The notes under the pieces are model-generated. The model was not told where the DNA came from. It saw only the letters and a program-made list of their open reading frames with translations, and searched no databases. Positions 46,193-57,500 of a DNA stretch of 64,000 nt are shown here, piece by piece. Position numbers and translations under genes: made by a program. This stretch comes from Diogma glabrata. Taxonomy: Eukaryota; Arthropoda; Insecta; Diptera; Cylindrotomidae. The stretch lies in NCBI GenBank assembly GCA_963693315.1, contig OY856186.1:457433892-457497891 (forward strand), given 5' to 3'. Each line of letters opens with the position of its first letter. The stretch's first letter is position 1.

Positions 46193-46900
46193 TTGAGACA
46201 TCTGCGCAAAGTAAATACTGAACATCTAGAGGATATCACATTCACCGAAGAAGAAGTTGAGAACGCTATAAAGAAAACTAAGTCATCCAAAGCTATTGGA
46301 CCGGACGGCATCTCATCCATCATGCTAAAACCCCATTCGACCCAAAGGATTGAACTTTCTCACTACTACACTCAACACATCACTAAATACTCTTCAGATA
46401 CCAAACATCTGGAAAACAGCTAGAATAAGCACCATCTTAAACCTGGAAAACCTGAAGAGAAGGGAGAATCTTACAGACCGATCTCCATCCTTTCATCGGT
46501 TGCAAAACTGATTGAAGCGCTTCTGTTACCTCGGTTATCCAGATCTTGCAATTTGGCGCCCCACTAACATGGCTTTAGGACAGCACATACTACAACCACC
46601 GCAAGGTGGAGTTCTTCAAGGTGGAGTTCTCTTACCTTCACTATTAAATCTCTACCTAAGCAGCTTTCCACACCACCAGAAGGAATAACCATCACGTCAT
46701 ATGCAGACGACTGCACGGTGCTTGCAACAGGAAACAACCTGAAACAACTCACTAATGCTTTGAACACCTACCAAACATTCTAAACGAATGGTTTAAAACC
46801 AGAAACCTAATACTGTCCACCGAAAAGTCCACATCTACACTTTTCACCACATGGACGAAGGAGGTGAACACAACACTCAACATCTGCATTGACAACGTGC
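46193..46900 (+). pseudogene. LINE reverse transcriptase, partial
   Basis: From 46193 the frame reads LRKVNTEHLEDITFTEEEVE and KAIGPDGISSIMLK, the start of the RT fingers, then breaks near 46330. IPNIWKTARISTILN and GESYRPISILSSVAKLIE follow in shifted frames. After a deletion the palm resumes with GGVLLPSLLNLYLSSF, YADDCTVLATGNNLKQL and FLNEWFKTRNLILSTEKS. It is not functional. Confidence 0.75.
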
Positions 46901-46962
46901 TTATTCCCACGGTAAAAAATCCAAGACTTGGGGATCACATTCGATCCACTACTTAAATTCAA

Positions 46963-47605
46963 ATTTTTTTTATTTTTGATCTACGGGTGTGACAACCCCG
47001 CGTACTCCAGTCCCTGCTATTGACATACGAGTTAACGTGAGATATCACATACCACTGGCAATAGCAGTGAGATATCACTAGCCAAGGTGACATCTTAGGG
47101 GTGGTGGCGGATGAACTGTATTCAGTCAACGGTAGCACCCTCCATCTTAGCTGTGAAATAACCCTTGATGATGAGACGCTATTGCTTCCTTGAGGAAACG
47201 AGCCTTCATACAACTATGTGTGGACTTTAATCTTCAAGAAAGACAGTGCGTCACAGGATCAAGGAATATGCAATCGGCAGGATTATTGGCAACTACATTT
47301 TTGTTTTATTTCAGCAAATTTTTGTAAAAATTTGCTATTTACCTTTTAATTTACTTTTATTTTCTCTATTCTATCATAAAATATTGGCCTATGTCATATT
47401 TTGTCAGTGATAGGATTTTTTGTTTAGTTATCCATTCTTTAACAAAAAATTTAAAAAAACAAAAAAAGAAAGATTTACGTCCATCAACACCTCTGAACGT
47501 ATGTTGTTGTGGGACCTTGGTCTTAAAAGGTTTTTATGTGTTATTGTGACACATATTGTAATTCCTACTACACAACACATTTTATTAAAAAAAAAAAAAA
47601 AAAAA
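46963..47605 (+). mobile_element. Dispersed A-tailed repeat inserted in the LINE
   Basis: LINE coding text runs up to LLKF (46957) and resumes at HTQQVDARLKNR (47610), so the segment between is an insertion. It starts TTGATCTACGGGTGTGACAA, carries GAGATATCAC motifs (47040-47085) and ends ATTGTAATTCCTACTACAC, then a T-rich stretch and a run of about 20 A. The A-tail suggests retroposition by LINE machinery (SINE-like), but I see no pol III boxes in this copy. Related copies lie at 9060, 23435, 50150 and 52125. Confidence 0.75.
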
Positions 47606-47700
47606 AATGCTCATACTCAACAGGTGGACGCAAGATTGAAAAATAGGAACAATGCTCTGAAAGCACTGACTGGCAAAAAGGGGGTAGGGATAAAGAAACA

Positions 47701-48440
47701 ATAATAACAACATACAAATCAATAGGAAGACCTATTTTGAATTATGCTGCACCCATATGGACACCTCAAGTCGCTGACACCCACTGGAAAAAGTTACAAG
47801 TAACACAAAACGCAGCGTTGCGAACAGCAACCGGATGTCATCTTATGGCTCACCGAGATCACCTGCTCCAAGAATGTAACATATTGCCGGTCCGTCAACA
47901 CAATGAAATGCTCAACAAACAATATCTATGGGCCTGTCGCAAAGAGCAACATCCCTGCAACGACACATTATCCACAACCACACCACCTAGAGACATAAGG
48001 CGTACTGCGAAATGCTTCTTAAGTGATGTCAGAAACACCGAAATAACAGGTAACATTGACGAGCTTACGTATAAAACGGGCCGTTTAAAACACTACACAC
48101 GAAGGTTGTTGAGGACACATTAAAGAACTACGCTCCAAATCGAGTTCTCCAGAGTAAGCCGCCACAGGTTGCTGTGGAAGAGGTCAAACTACCGCGCAGC
48201 ACCAGATAGATCCACTCTAGCGCAGTTAAGATCCGGTTGGTCACGAATCTTAAATAACTATATGAACCGAATTGACCACAACATTGTTGACAAGTGCCCC
48301 ATATGTAAGGGCACGCCACATGATGCAGACCACATATTTAATTGTTCAGGAAAACTAACCAACTTGACGAAGGAAGATTTCTGGTACCGCCCAAGAGCAG
48401 TAGCAGTGTTCCTGAATCTGGACATGGAGCCGGAGGAGTA
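47701..48440 (+). pseudogene. LINE C-terminus with CCHC knuckle
   Basis: YKSIGRPILNYAAPIWTPQV and QNAALRTATGCHLMAHRDHL are the end of the RT. LAQLRSGWSRILNNYMNRID (about 48217 on) leads to CPICKGTPHDADHIFNC, a C-x2-C-x6-H-x4-C knuckle, and FWYRPRAVAVFLNLD. The part 47737-48123 stops at TAA 48121-48123, and one further shift separates it from the last part. Together they identify a jockey/I-like LINE tail. Confidence 0.75.
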
Positions 48441-48599
48441 GCACCGCACCGTCGCTACAACAACAACAAGACAATAGATATAATGGGAAAAACACGTTTT
48501 ACTCTCACCAACAGTGTTCCTTATAGTCCCTGTGCCCACGCCGATTTCATGTAATGATTACCACATATTTTATACTTCGTGAGGCGCCTGTCCTTGACG

Positions 48600-48975
48600 A
48601 GTCCGAAAACGTTTGTTCTGCCATTTTTCTTAAATCAGCCGCCTTTTCCGTTCGGCAAACTCCGAAAAATGCCGATTACCCGCGATCTTGTAAATTTGCT
48701 ACCACATTTTTTTTTTAACTATTGGGGTTGGAAATTTGTTTCAGAACACGTTTCAGAAAATGTGTCTGCTATTGTCGTGTCCGACAACTGACCTTTTGGT
48801 ATGTTTGGGTTGTCGGATTAGACAATAGCAGACACATTTTTGTCGGACAAGGTTACCCTCGTGTTCTAAAACAAATTTCCAACCCCAACAGTTAAAAAAA
48901 ATGTCCAAGATCCCGGGCAATCGGAATTTTTCGGAGCTTACCGAACGAAAAAGCGGCCGAATCGGGACTATTATA
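48600..48975. mobile_element. Hairpin MITE with about 150-160-bp inverted arms
   Basis: The left arm (about 48632-48780) carries TTCCGTTCGGCAAACTCCGA, CGATCTTG and TTGGGGTTGGAAATTTG. The right arm (about 48806-48968) has the same in reverse: CAAATTTCCAACCCCAA, CAAGATCCCGGGCAATCGG and TCGGAGCTTACCGAACG. Both arms meet in a short loop with TGTCTGCTATTGTC on each side. It lies just past the LINE 3' end. I see no target duplication. Confidence 0.8.
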
Positions 48976-50149
48976 AAAAACAGAACTGTACTAAAAACAA
49001 GCACTTGGTTCTCAGTGATGGGTTGCTTGGATTTGCTTCAACATATTCCGTAGTTTGAAACGCTTCATATGCCACTCCTTTACTCCGTTTTTTCAGAGCG
49101 GGTAACTAAAAAAATGGAACACTCCCAAATACAAGAGTGAAAATCATAAAATATCGTTCTTACTCCTATTTTGAAATAAACCTTTTTTTTCAAATACTCA
49201 CACATTTAGTTTTTGCTTCAAAAGTGATGCTTTCCAACGTCAAAAAAATCATTTTTGTGAATGTTTTGTACAATTTTGCAAGTATTGTTATAAAACTATA
49301 TAAAAAGGATAACAAAAAGGTACTAATTTTCTTCGTTGGCAAATGAAATGAAAGAAAATAAATTAAATAAACAAAAACTCCAAAGGAGTGAAATCGAAAA
49401 CTAAAAATTTTGCTTTTCGAGTAAGAAAGAACGATATTGAAATTTTGAACATTTTAATTTATAAATACTATTTTATGGATCGAAAAAATAAAATTGTAAA
49501 CTCTGTCACATGGGCACTATTTTACAATTTTTTTTTGATATGCGATATTCCGACTTACATTATGTTAAGAATCAAATTTGGATCTGGTTCGGATTTTTCT
49601 GTTCTGTTTACTAATGTAACGCTTACCTACGCCGCCCAGATCAGCCCCAATGGGGCAGACTTATTTAAAGACTCCAATCAGAACAAATAGGCCACACATA
49701 GATCATATATTATTTCTTATAGGAAAGGTTTGTATAAATATCCTATTAGAGCTCACTCTGATTCTGCACATATTATGATAGGACATGTCTGACGAAATAT
49801 TAGACAAATAATTTCATGACGGTCTTCCATTTCACACGTAAATTTTACTGCTTGGTCAACTACGATCTATCTTTCCGTTAGCCGGCATTCCAAATTCTGA
49901 AAGTGTACTACCATTTTTTGGCGGGGCTTCCCTTTACTTTCGCAGGTTTTTTACAATTTTCACATATGTAAATATTTAATGCGGCGTTAGATGTGGGAGA
50001 TTTGCTAATAATTTCTGCATCAGTTTTTTTCTTCTGCATTTGGGATAGCTTTTTATTTAATAAATGATTTAGAATATAATTATTTATCGTTTTTTGTAAT
50101 TCTTTTGAGGCGTTACGTTAGTTCATCAACTTTTTTGATGGTGCTGTGT
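48976..50149. other. No gene recognised
   Basis: AT-rich sequence. Open frames at 49137-49690 show no known motif. Confidence 0.45.
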
Positions 50150-50628
50150 AGGAATTACAATATGTGTCACAACACATAAAAATCTTTTAAGACCTATATC
50201 CCACAACAGCATGCGTTCTGAGATGGCGTTTGACGTAAATTTTGTATTTTTTTATCAAAGACTGGATAACTAAACAATAACTCCTATCACATATAAAATA
50301 TGACATTGGCTAATATTTCGTGAAAGTATAGAGGAAATAAAAACTTATTTTTTTAACAAATTTGCATGAACAAAACTAAAATCGATCATGTGACGCACTG
50401 TCTCAATGATTTAAGCCCACATATAAAGCTATGTGAAGGTTCGTTTCTTCGTGCGAGAAGTACCAATATTCTATTACTAAAATACTGAAGTGTTCATTCG
50501 CTAGCACCTCTTAGATATCAAATTTGCTAGTGATATCTCACTGCTATGGCCAGTAGTTTTTGATATCTCACGTTAACACGTATGTTGGTCAATAGCAGGG
50601 AGTTCGCGGTGTTGTCATAAAAAATTAA
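50150..50628 (-). repeat. Copy of the dispersed A-tailed repeat (minus strand)
   Basis: On the minus strand the order matches 46963-47605: ATGACAACACCGCGAACTCC, CTGCTATTGACCAA, GTTAACGTGAGATATCA, CAGTGCGTCACATGATCGAT, GTTGTGGGATATAGGTCTTA and CACATATTGTAATTCCTACA. There is no A-tail here. Confidence 0.8.
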
Positions 50629-50640
50629 AAGTAATCTAGA

Positions 50641-52124
50641 TTTGATGCGGTAAGATTAGTAAAAAAAGGATGTCATTTCAGATTTGTTCATTACAACCTG
50701 CCTTTATTTCCTATTTAGATAGCAATTCACAACATTCAAGGATGGTAAGTGGGTTAACAGAACAGAAGCTGCTCGGAGATAATCGTCAACCTTTGAAACA
50801 TCGGATAGTAATCCAAAAGGTTTTTTAAGTGAAAACTTCTTTTAGGCGCGTTGTGCAATTATGTATGGTGGGGAAAAAATTTATATATTCGAGTTATCAT
50901 TTTCACGCATCACGGAAATATATTTTTAAATATAAAATACCTCTATCCGTTCGTAACGTTTCAAATTGCGATATGGATATCACGGTCGACTGAGGTTCTA
51001 TAGGTCGAGAGTTCAATTCCTGAAGCGGTACATTTTTTTATTGTTTTTCATAAAAATTTCTTTTTACGAATTTTAAAAAATTGATCGACAATGCAGTTTT
51101 TTAAAGTTCTTGCTACTGTCTTTTTCCGTTTCGTTCAAATTATTCATTTCGATATTAACAAGAAAATTAATTATTATTTTTTGGCAGGCAGTGCTAAAAA
51201 TAACAAAATATTCGTTTTTCCATCATTATTTACCATTAATTCCAATCCCGTAAAATAAAATACTACTATTTGAGCATGTTGCTTTTTCAATATGAGTTGA
51301 CATCTTCATCACAAAAGATTGATTTAAATTTTAAACACAGGGGGCATTATGCGGTTTTGCATGGGAAATAATTTATATATTCGAGTCATCAGGCATAATT
51401 CGAGTCATCAAGCATTCCAGTCATCATGCTAAATAAATATTGAATATATATAAAATGAAAAGAATGTGTGTTTGTCCTTTATGCATTAATACACCATTCA
51501 TCCGATCATCATGAAAATTTAGGAAGATGTTGTGTACACTAGCCCAAAGGTAACTGACAAATCTTGTTTAAAAAAACAGCACCTCAGGGCCCTTATAATT
51601 ATCTTAAGGGATTTTGCCTAAATGTTGATAAATATTTAATTTAGTTTATTTTAAATATCGTTTTATACGGTTAGTTTGGTTTGATCAACGTTTTTTTTTG
51701 TTGAACAGAATTTTTATGAAATTGAAAAATGAAAGTATACTCTGAAACAATTACATTTGTATATTAAAATTATATGTATTGGAATTTAATACATCATGAT
51801 GTTATAAATTTTATCATCTACACCAAATATGTTGTTGGTTTGCAATGGTATGTAATACATGTTTCTAAAATTAAGTGACAATAGTTGATCACATCGATTA
51901 TATCGATTTAAAAGTTCAAAATTACGAGACGGAATTCGCACAAATGCTATACAAAGCATAGCTTATGTATGATTAAACATGGATGGCAAAAATGATGAAT
52001 AAACTAATTAAAAATGGTGGCACTTAGCCGATAGTAATTTGCAAACGGTAACAATGCATTAATATCAATGAATTTAATATTTAGCTTCCCGCAGGAATAT
52101 TTGTAAAATTTAAAATTGTTGATC
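50641..52124. other. No gene recognised; tRNA-like B box
   Basis: AT-rich. At 50995-51035, GGTCGAGAGTTCAATTCCTG followed by TTTTTTT resembles a tRNA T arm and pol III terminator, but the matching acceptor and D arms are missing. Confidence 0.4.
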
Positions 52125-52445
52125 TATGGATGTAACAATCCCGCGTACTTTAGTCTGCTATTGGCATATGAGCTAACTTGAGATATCGTATACCACTGGC
52201 AATAGCAGTGAAATATCACTAGCCCAAAGTGATATCTTAGGGGTGCTGGCGAATGAAGTTTTTCAATCACCGATAGCTAGCATTCCTGAGTCTTAGTTAT
52301 GGAATATTCTTTGATGATGGACACGCTATTTTCTTAAAATAAAATGCATTTGGGAGTAGAAATTACAATGTGTGTGTCACAACAACACATAAAAACCTTT
52401 TAAGAACAAGATCCCACAACAACATGCTTTCTATGGTGTTGATAG
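52125..52445 (+). repeat. Rearranged copy of the dispersed repeat
   Basis: Bases 52125-52330 match the 5' part of the family in plus orientation (GATCTATGGATGTAACAATC, GGCAATAGCAGTGAAATATC). Bases 52355-52445 match its 3' end in minus orientation (AGAAATTACAATGTGTGTGT, CCTTTTAAGAACAAGATCCC). The two parts face each other. Confidence 0.7.
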
Positions 52446-52589
52446 ACGCAAATTTTTTATATGATATTAATGATGGGCGTTTATGATATTTATAAATATC
52501 ATAAAACTATCATGTTTTGATCGTTTTAAATATAAAAATGTATATAATAGTTACTTGGGATGCTGATAGATGTAAAACTCGTCCATGTA

Positions 52590-53182
52590 TGGATTGTAAA
52601 ATTCGTCCATGTATGGAGTACTGCTGTCATGTTTGGGGAGGTGCTTGTCAGTCAACAATAAAATGTCTAGACTCTGTACAGAGAAAAGCAATGCTTGGTA
52701 ATACCGAACTAACGGACCAGCTTGATTCACTCCAGCACAGAAGAAATGTGGCTGAATTGTCAATCTACTATAAATATAACTTTAGCGAATTCTCTTCTAA
52801 GGAAATTCAAAATATCCTTCCATCGTGTGCGCAGTATAATCGACAAACAAGAGCTGCCGAGTTATCCCATCCATTTGTTGTACAAATACATCGTTGTAGA
52901 ACTGTGTCCTTCCAAAACGACTATTTTAATAGAGTGGCCAAATTATGGAACTCAATGCCTTCCTCTGTATTTCCCGATGAATTTTCCCCTCAGGCATTTA
53001 AAGAAAATGTCCATCATCATTTAAAAAAATTAGTATAGTTATCCTTATATTCCCATTCCTTCCATTTTCCTCATCTCCTTCCTTTATAGTTGACATGGTA
53101 TCTTCGGATAATCAAAGAGTCTAAATAATGAATATTTCATATTTAGTGTGCTAAACATGTCTAACTAATTAATAAAAAAAAA
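52590..53182 (+). pseudogene. 5'-truncated LINE 3' end, copy 1
   Basis: The frame 52517-53038 holds the extreme C-terminus of a LINE RT: KIRPCMEYCCHVWGGACQST, LDSLQHRRNVAELSIYYKYN, RCRTVSFQNDYFNRVAKLWN and MPSSVFPDEFSPQAFKENVH. The 3' UTR ends GTGCTAAACATGTCTAACTA-ATTAATA plus a run of 17 A. Upstream of about 52590 there is no LINE match, so the copy is 5'-truncated. A CGTCCATGTATGGA duplication marks the junction. Confidence 0.8.
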
Positions 53183-53589
53183 AAAAAAACTCAGAATAAT
53201 TTTAATGATTTTAATTTAAAAATTCTAAAATTTTCATATGCAATGCTACAATAATTCAAAGATACACAGCTATTTCAGTTTTAAGTTTTCACTTCTTTCG
53301 GCAGTCCTCAAGACTTTTTTTTTTTTTTGATAAAACTAAATAAAAAAGTTCAGTAAAGTTCCGCTCCATTCTTCTTCAAATAGAAATAAATTCAGTTTCA
53401 TGCATCGAATGAATATGCAAAAACAGTAGTTTTACAAGCAGAATTACAACCGGTTTTTTATGATTTGTTTTTGTCTTTATTTCACTAGTTTAATCCAATT
53501 TTTCGAGTACAAACAATTGCGTACTTGGCTGCGGTTCGGACAGTCCTCTAATAGTAATATAATAATTAATAACGTTTGCTAATAATTTG
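53183..53589. other. Spacer between two LINE copies
   Basis: AT-rich, no recognised content. A related LINE begins near its right edge. Confidence 0.4.
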
Positions 53590-54568
53590 CCCTCGGATCA
53601 TCGGATCATTTGCTAATATCAGCAATAGTTGCAATTTACATCACCGACACCAATTAAAGCAAATCCTCGTCGCGTTTGGAATTATAAACGCGCTGACTAG
53701 GAGGGACTGAGAAACTTTTATGATGAAACACCTTGGAAAACTATTTGTGGTGTTGAGCAAGACCCTAGCACATCGGCAATACGAATTTCTGAAATCATAA
53801 AAAACGGAATGCGACGGTTTATTCCAAAATCGATTAATCACTCCTAAATCCGAGCCTTGGTTCACGCGGGATGTTGATGAGGTAGTGAGGAATAAACGCA
53901 AAGCATTTAAGACGTATAACTCAATTGGGTGAGGTTGAATCAATTAGACTTCTTGGAGTGGATATACCTGAAATGGAATAAACATGTGTTCAATCTCGCT
54001 AAATCTGCAATGCAAAAATTAGGCTAATCTTTAAGTCCTTTATTCGTCCATTTATGGAATACTGCTGTCATGTTTGGGGAGGTAATAGTTTGTTGATTGG
54101 TAATACTGAACTAACGAATCAGCTTGATTCACTCCAGCACAGAAGAAATGTGACTGAATTGTCTGAAATCTGCTACAAATATAACTTTAGCGAATTCTCC
54201 TCTAAGGAAATATCCTTCCATCGTGTGCGCATTATAATCGACAAACAACAGCTTCCGAGTTATCCCATCTATTTGTGGTTCAAATACCTCGTTATAGAAC
54301 TGTGTCCTTCCAGAACGACTATTATAATAGAGTGGCCATATTGTGGAACTCAATGCCTTCCTTTGTATTTCCCGATGAATATACCCGCTCAGGCATTTAA
54401 AGAAAATGTCCATCGTCAATTAAAACAATTAGTATAATTCCCCCATATCCTCATCTCCTTTCTTTATAGTTGACATGGTATTTTCGGATATTCAAATAGT
54501 CTGAATAATGAATATTTCATGTTTAGTGTGCTAAACATGTCTAACTAATTAATAAAAAAACTCTCATA
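53590..54568 (+). pseudogene. Internally deleted LINE, copy 2
   Basis: It starts with endonuclease-end text (LGSSDHLLISAIVAIYI, about 53593) and linker text (RRVWNYKRADWEGLRNFYDE and KSEPWFTRDVDEVVRNKRKA). At about 53940 it jumps straight to the RT thumb (IRLLGVDIPEMEKHVFNLAK, then FIRPFMEYCCHVWGG), so the RT core is deleted. The end (54110-54560) is closely similar to copy 1, including the GTGCTAAACATGTCTAACTA tail. Several small deletions and stops disrupt all frames. Confidence 0.75.
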
Positions 54569-57500
54569 ATAACTTCTATTGTTTTTATTTCTCAAGCAAC
54601 TGAATTCGTAGATTGTAAATAAATTCAATTTCCAAAAAAAATTTTTGTGGAAAAAATCTTATTAAAACTCAATTTTATTTTTTGTGAAATTTATTTGTCG
54701 TTTCATATATTTCTTTAATCATTATTTATGCATATATTTATATTGATGAATATAAATATTAAATTTTTTATTTATATTTTGATTTTCTTTGTTTTTGTTT
54801 AATTTGAGTTTTTGTTCATTTTTTAAATAATTACAAAATAATAATAAAAATAAAAAATGATTAAAAACAAATTAAATTTAAATTAATATATAAAAATTCC
54901 ATCCCATATGTTTTTATTTATTTATATATAATTCATATATAATTTGTTTGTTCAATATTTTATTTTTGTTTATTCCCAATAAAAGTTATAATAAGAATTA
55001 TAATAGATATAAAAAAAAGAAAAGCATATTTTTATAATTTTAAATAATTTGTTTTATTATAATTAATATTAATTATTAAATTTTATTTTTAGTTTTAATC
55101 TTATTATAAATTCTTATTTTATTTTATAAGAGAACTAATTAAATATTTATAAATTAATAATATTAATTTCATTTTTTTTTTTGTAATTTTTATGTTTTTT
55201 AATAATAGTAATTTTTAACATTTATGTTTAAGTGCACTTATCTAAAGTTATAATTTTTTTAATAATAATTTTTAACGGATGTATTCAATCAAATTAATTA
55301 AAAAAAATCTTTATTTATTTTCAGTTTAAAATTACGATATAAAAAGAGATGAATGTGAATATATGAAAATAAACTTTAAATGGATGTTTGTTTCTCGAAT
55401 TATTTATGTATTTGATTTTTTGTTATGATTAAAGTTTTGTTTTACTATATATTTTGGTTTGATTACTAAAGTTTTTAGCAGTGATAATAAAAAAAAATAT
55501 TTTGAAAACCATTTCACTTCTAGTGAGTCTTTTCCAAACTATATTGGTTTGTCTTAGACTAGATTGTTTTGGAAATATTTAAACATTTGAATAAAAACTT
55601 CATATCTATTCTGCAGTAGTTTAACCAATACAACATAAATTTTGTCAACGGCAAACTTGGATGGATGTTGAACTTAGCAAAGTCAATCAAAATGTTTGTT
55701 AAATATGAAACATTAGAGAAATGCGAATTTTATAACTTATTGACTTTTTACCAGCATAAAAATTAACTACCAAACTTCTAACGTAAAACTCATCAAACCA
55801 CTTCCTCATTTTTCTTAAGACTTGTGTAACCTAACTATATACATATTAACTTCAGTTGACCTCAATATTTTTATTCCTTCAAAAACCAAACCTTAGAAAA
55901 TATGAAAACAAAATTAAAAGAATAATAAATATTTTAAATTCCATTTTATAAAATTCTATCTAAAACTCGATTTTTTTTTAAATAAATCAAATTATTAACA
56001 AATATAATTCATCTAATAAGTTTTTCGTTCCTGTATGATAAAGTTGTTTTATATGTACATACTAAAAAAATGTTTTATATGAATTCAAAATGTATGTATA
56101 TATATTTTGTTTGTTTGTTCATGTTATTAATGTTATTAATTATTCTTAAAATTAAATGATAGATATTTTAGTTAATTATAATTTTGTTAAAAAAATATAT
56201 AAATACGTTTGTTTGTAATTAATTTTTTGAAATTCTAAATTCTACTAAATTTAATTTTAAATTATAAATAAAGCAATAGTTATTGGAAAAAATAAGGAAT
56301 AAATTATTTTATATTTACATTACATTGATATTTGATTAAATAATAAAACAAAAAGGAAATAATTATAACTATTTTACATACATATCTAAAACTAAAAACA
56401 TAATTATAAAATTTTATAAGAATGAGATATAAATTATATTGTTATTCTTTATTTTATTTAGCTGTATCAGTGAACAGTATACCACAATTACCAAAAGAAA
56501 TTAGTCTTAGGAGGAACTTCTACACCAGATTTATATAAATTTTATTCCAATTTCGTAATAATTGAAATAAATATTTCTTTTGATAGTATTTCAACAGAAA
56601 TGTTGTCCAGCAACACTTTTACAACTAATTAACCCAGGCAATTCACATATAACAGAAACAGATTTCCATACAAATTTGACAGCAAAAAATTGTTGCAATT
56701 TTGTGAATTCTGTTGTATGTCTTTAATGTCGTTTTCTTTTTGACCAAAATTGATATGAGATTAAAAAAACATCAGTCGTCGAGGAGTTTTTTTGCAGTTT
56801 GTATTCTTTTCGTATAAAAGGATTGATTTTTTTCTTTATCTGAAAATATTTTTCTGAATCAGAATTTTTTTGTAGATTGCAGATTTTTAAAATGCAATAA
56901 ATAGATGACAAAATTTTTGAAATTTAGCGTTTGCGAAAAGAAAACTGAAAAAACTTTTTAGTAAATACCATCAAAAATATATATTTATTTTAAATATTAT
57001 TTGGAGAACCGGTTGATAATAATTAAACATTGTTAAATGTTTTTATTTATGGCTATAAGGACTGTATGTTAATTGTTACCGATAATAATTAAAATAAAAT
57101 AAATGTAAGTTGTAGTTTTTTAATTATAATTTTTCAAATTGAAACTAGATAAGTTGCATGTTATAATTATTCAAATAAATAAGCATTCAATGACAGTTCA
57201 CAAATACAACTACAAAATTAGGTTAGAGTTTTTTATATACTACAGACGATCTTTCGAAATGCGTATATAGTAAAAATTATAACAACTCAGTTAATTTTAA
57301 TTCAAAAAATTCATTAAAATCTCATTCAAAATTGTATTATCTTGTTTAAATTTGAACAAACCAAAAAATGAAAATTAGATCTCTTATTCTTTTGTAAAAA
57401 AAAAAATGATGATTTCTTAACCTGTAGCCAAATTCTCTGAATGTAAAGTGATAATAATCATAGTATCACTTCACCGCTTCAGTTACCACATTGAGCGACT

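Larger units (their letters stand above)
44840..48490 (+). mobile_element. Decayed LINE with 2A-like, PHD-like and CCHC modules
   Basis: In plus-strand order this shows a 2A-like start (44941-44964), a Cys/His finger, an AP endonuclease, reverse transcriptase pieces including SYADDCTVLATGN (YADD at 46700-46711), an interruption by another repeat (46963-47605), RT thumb text and a C-terminal CCHC knuckle. The 3' end is near 48490 after a CAA-rich run. Many frameshifts and a deletion inside the RT make it inactive. The RT deletion lies between HGFR-like text (about 46565) and GGVLLPSLLNLYLSS (46619 on). The clade is not certain; the C-terminal text belongs to a widespread jockey/I-like group. 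Confidence 0.8.

Noticed and set aside
45871..46323. 150-codon minus-strand frame opposite the 2A-type LINE
   Set aside because: It is antisense to endonuclease/RT linker coding sequence and has no motif of its own.
50968..51035. Possible tRNA gene (B-box-like GAGTTCAATTCC and T-run)
   Set aside because: The T stem does not pair properly, and there is no matching acceptor stem or A box.
56467..56545. Open stretch after an AG that would accept phase 1 from the exon ending at 16486 (AVSVNSIPQLPKEISL then stop)
   Set aside because: It lies 40 kb from that exon, the reading becomes plausible only with a one-base shift, and the exon at 21257 fits better. Kept only as an alternative terminal exon.
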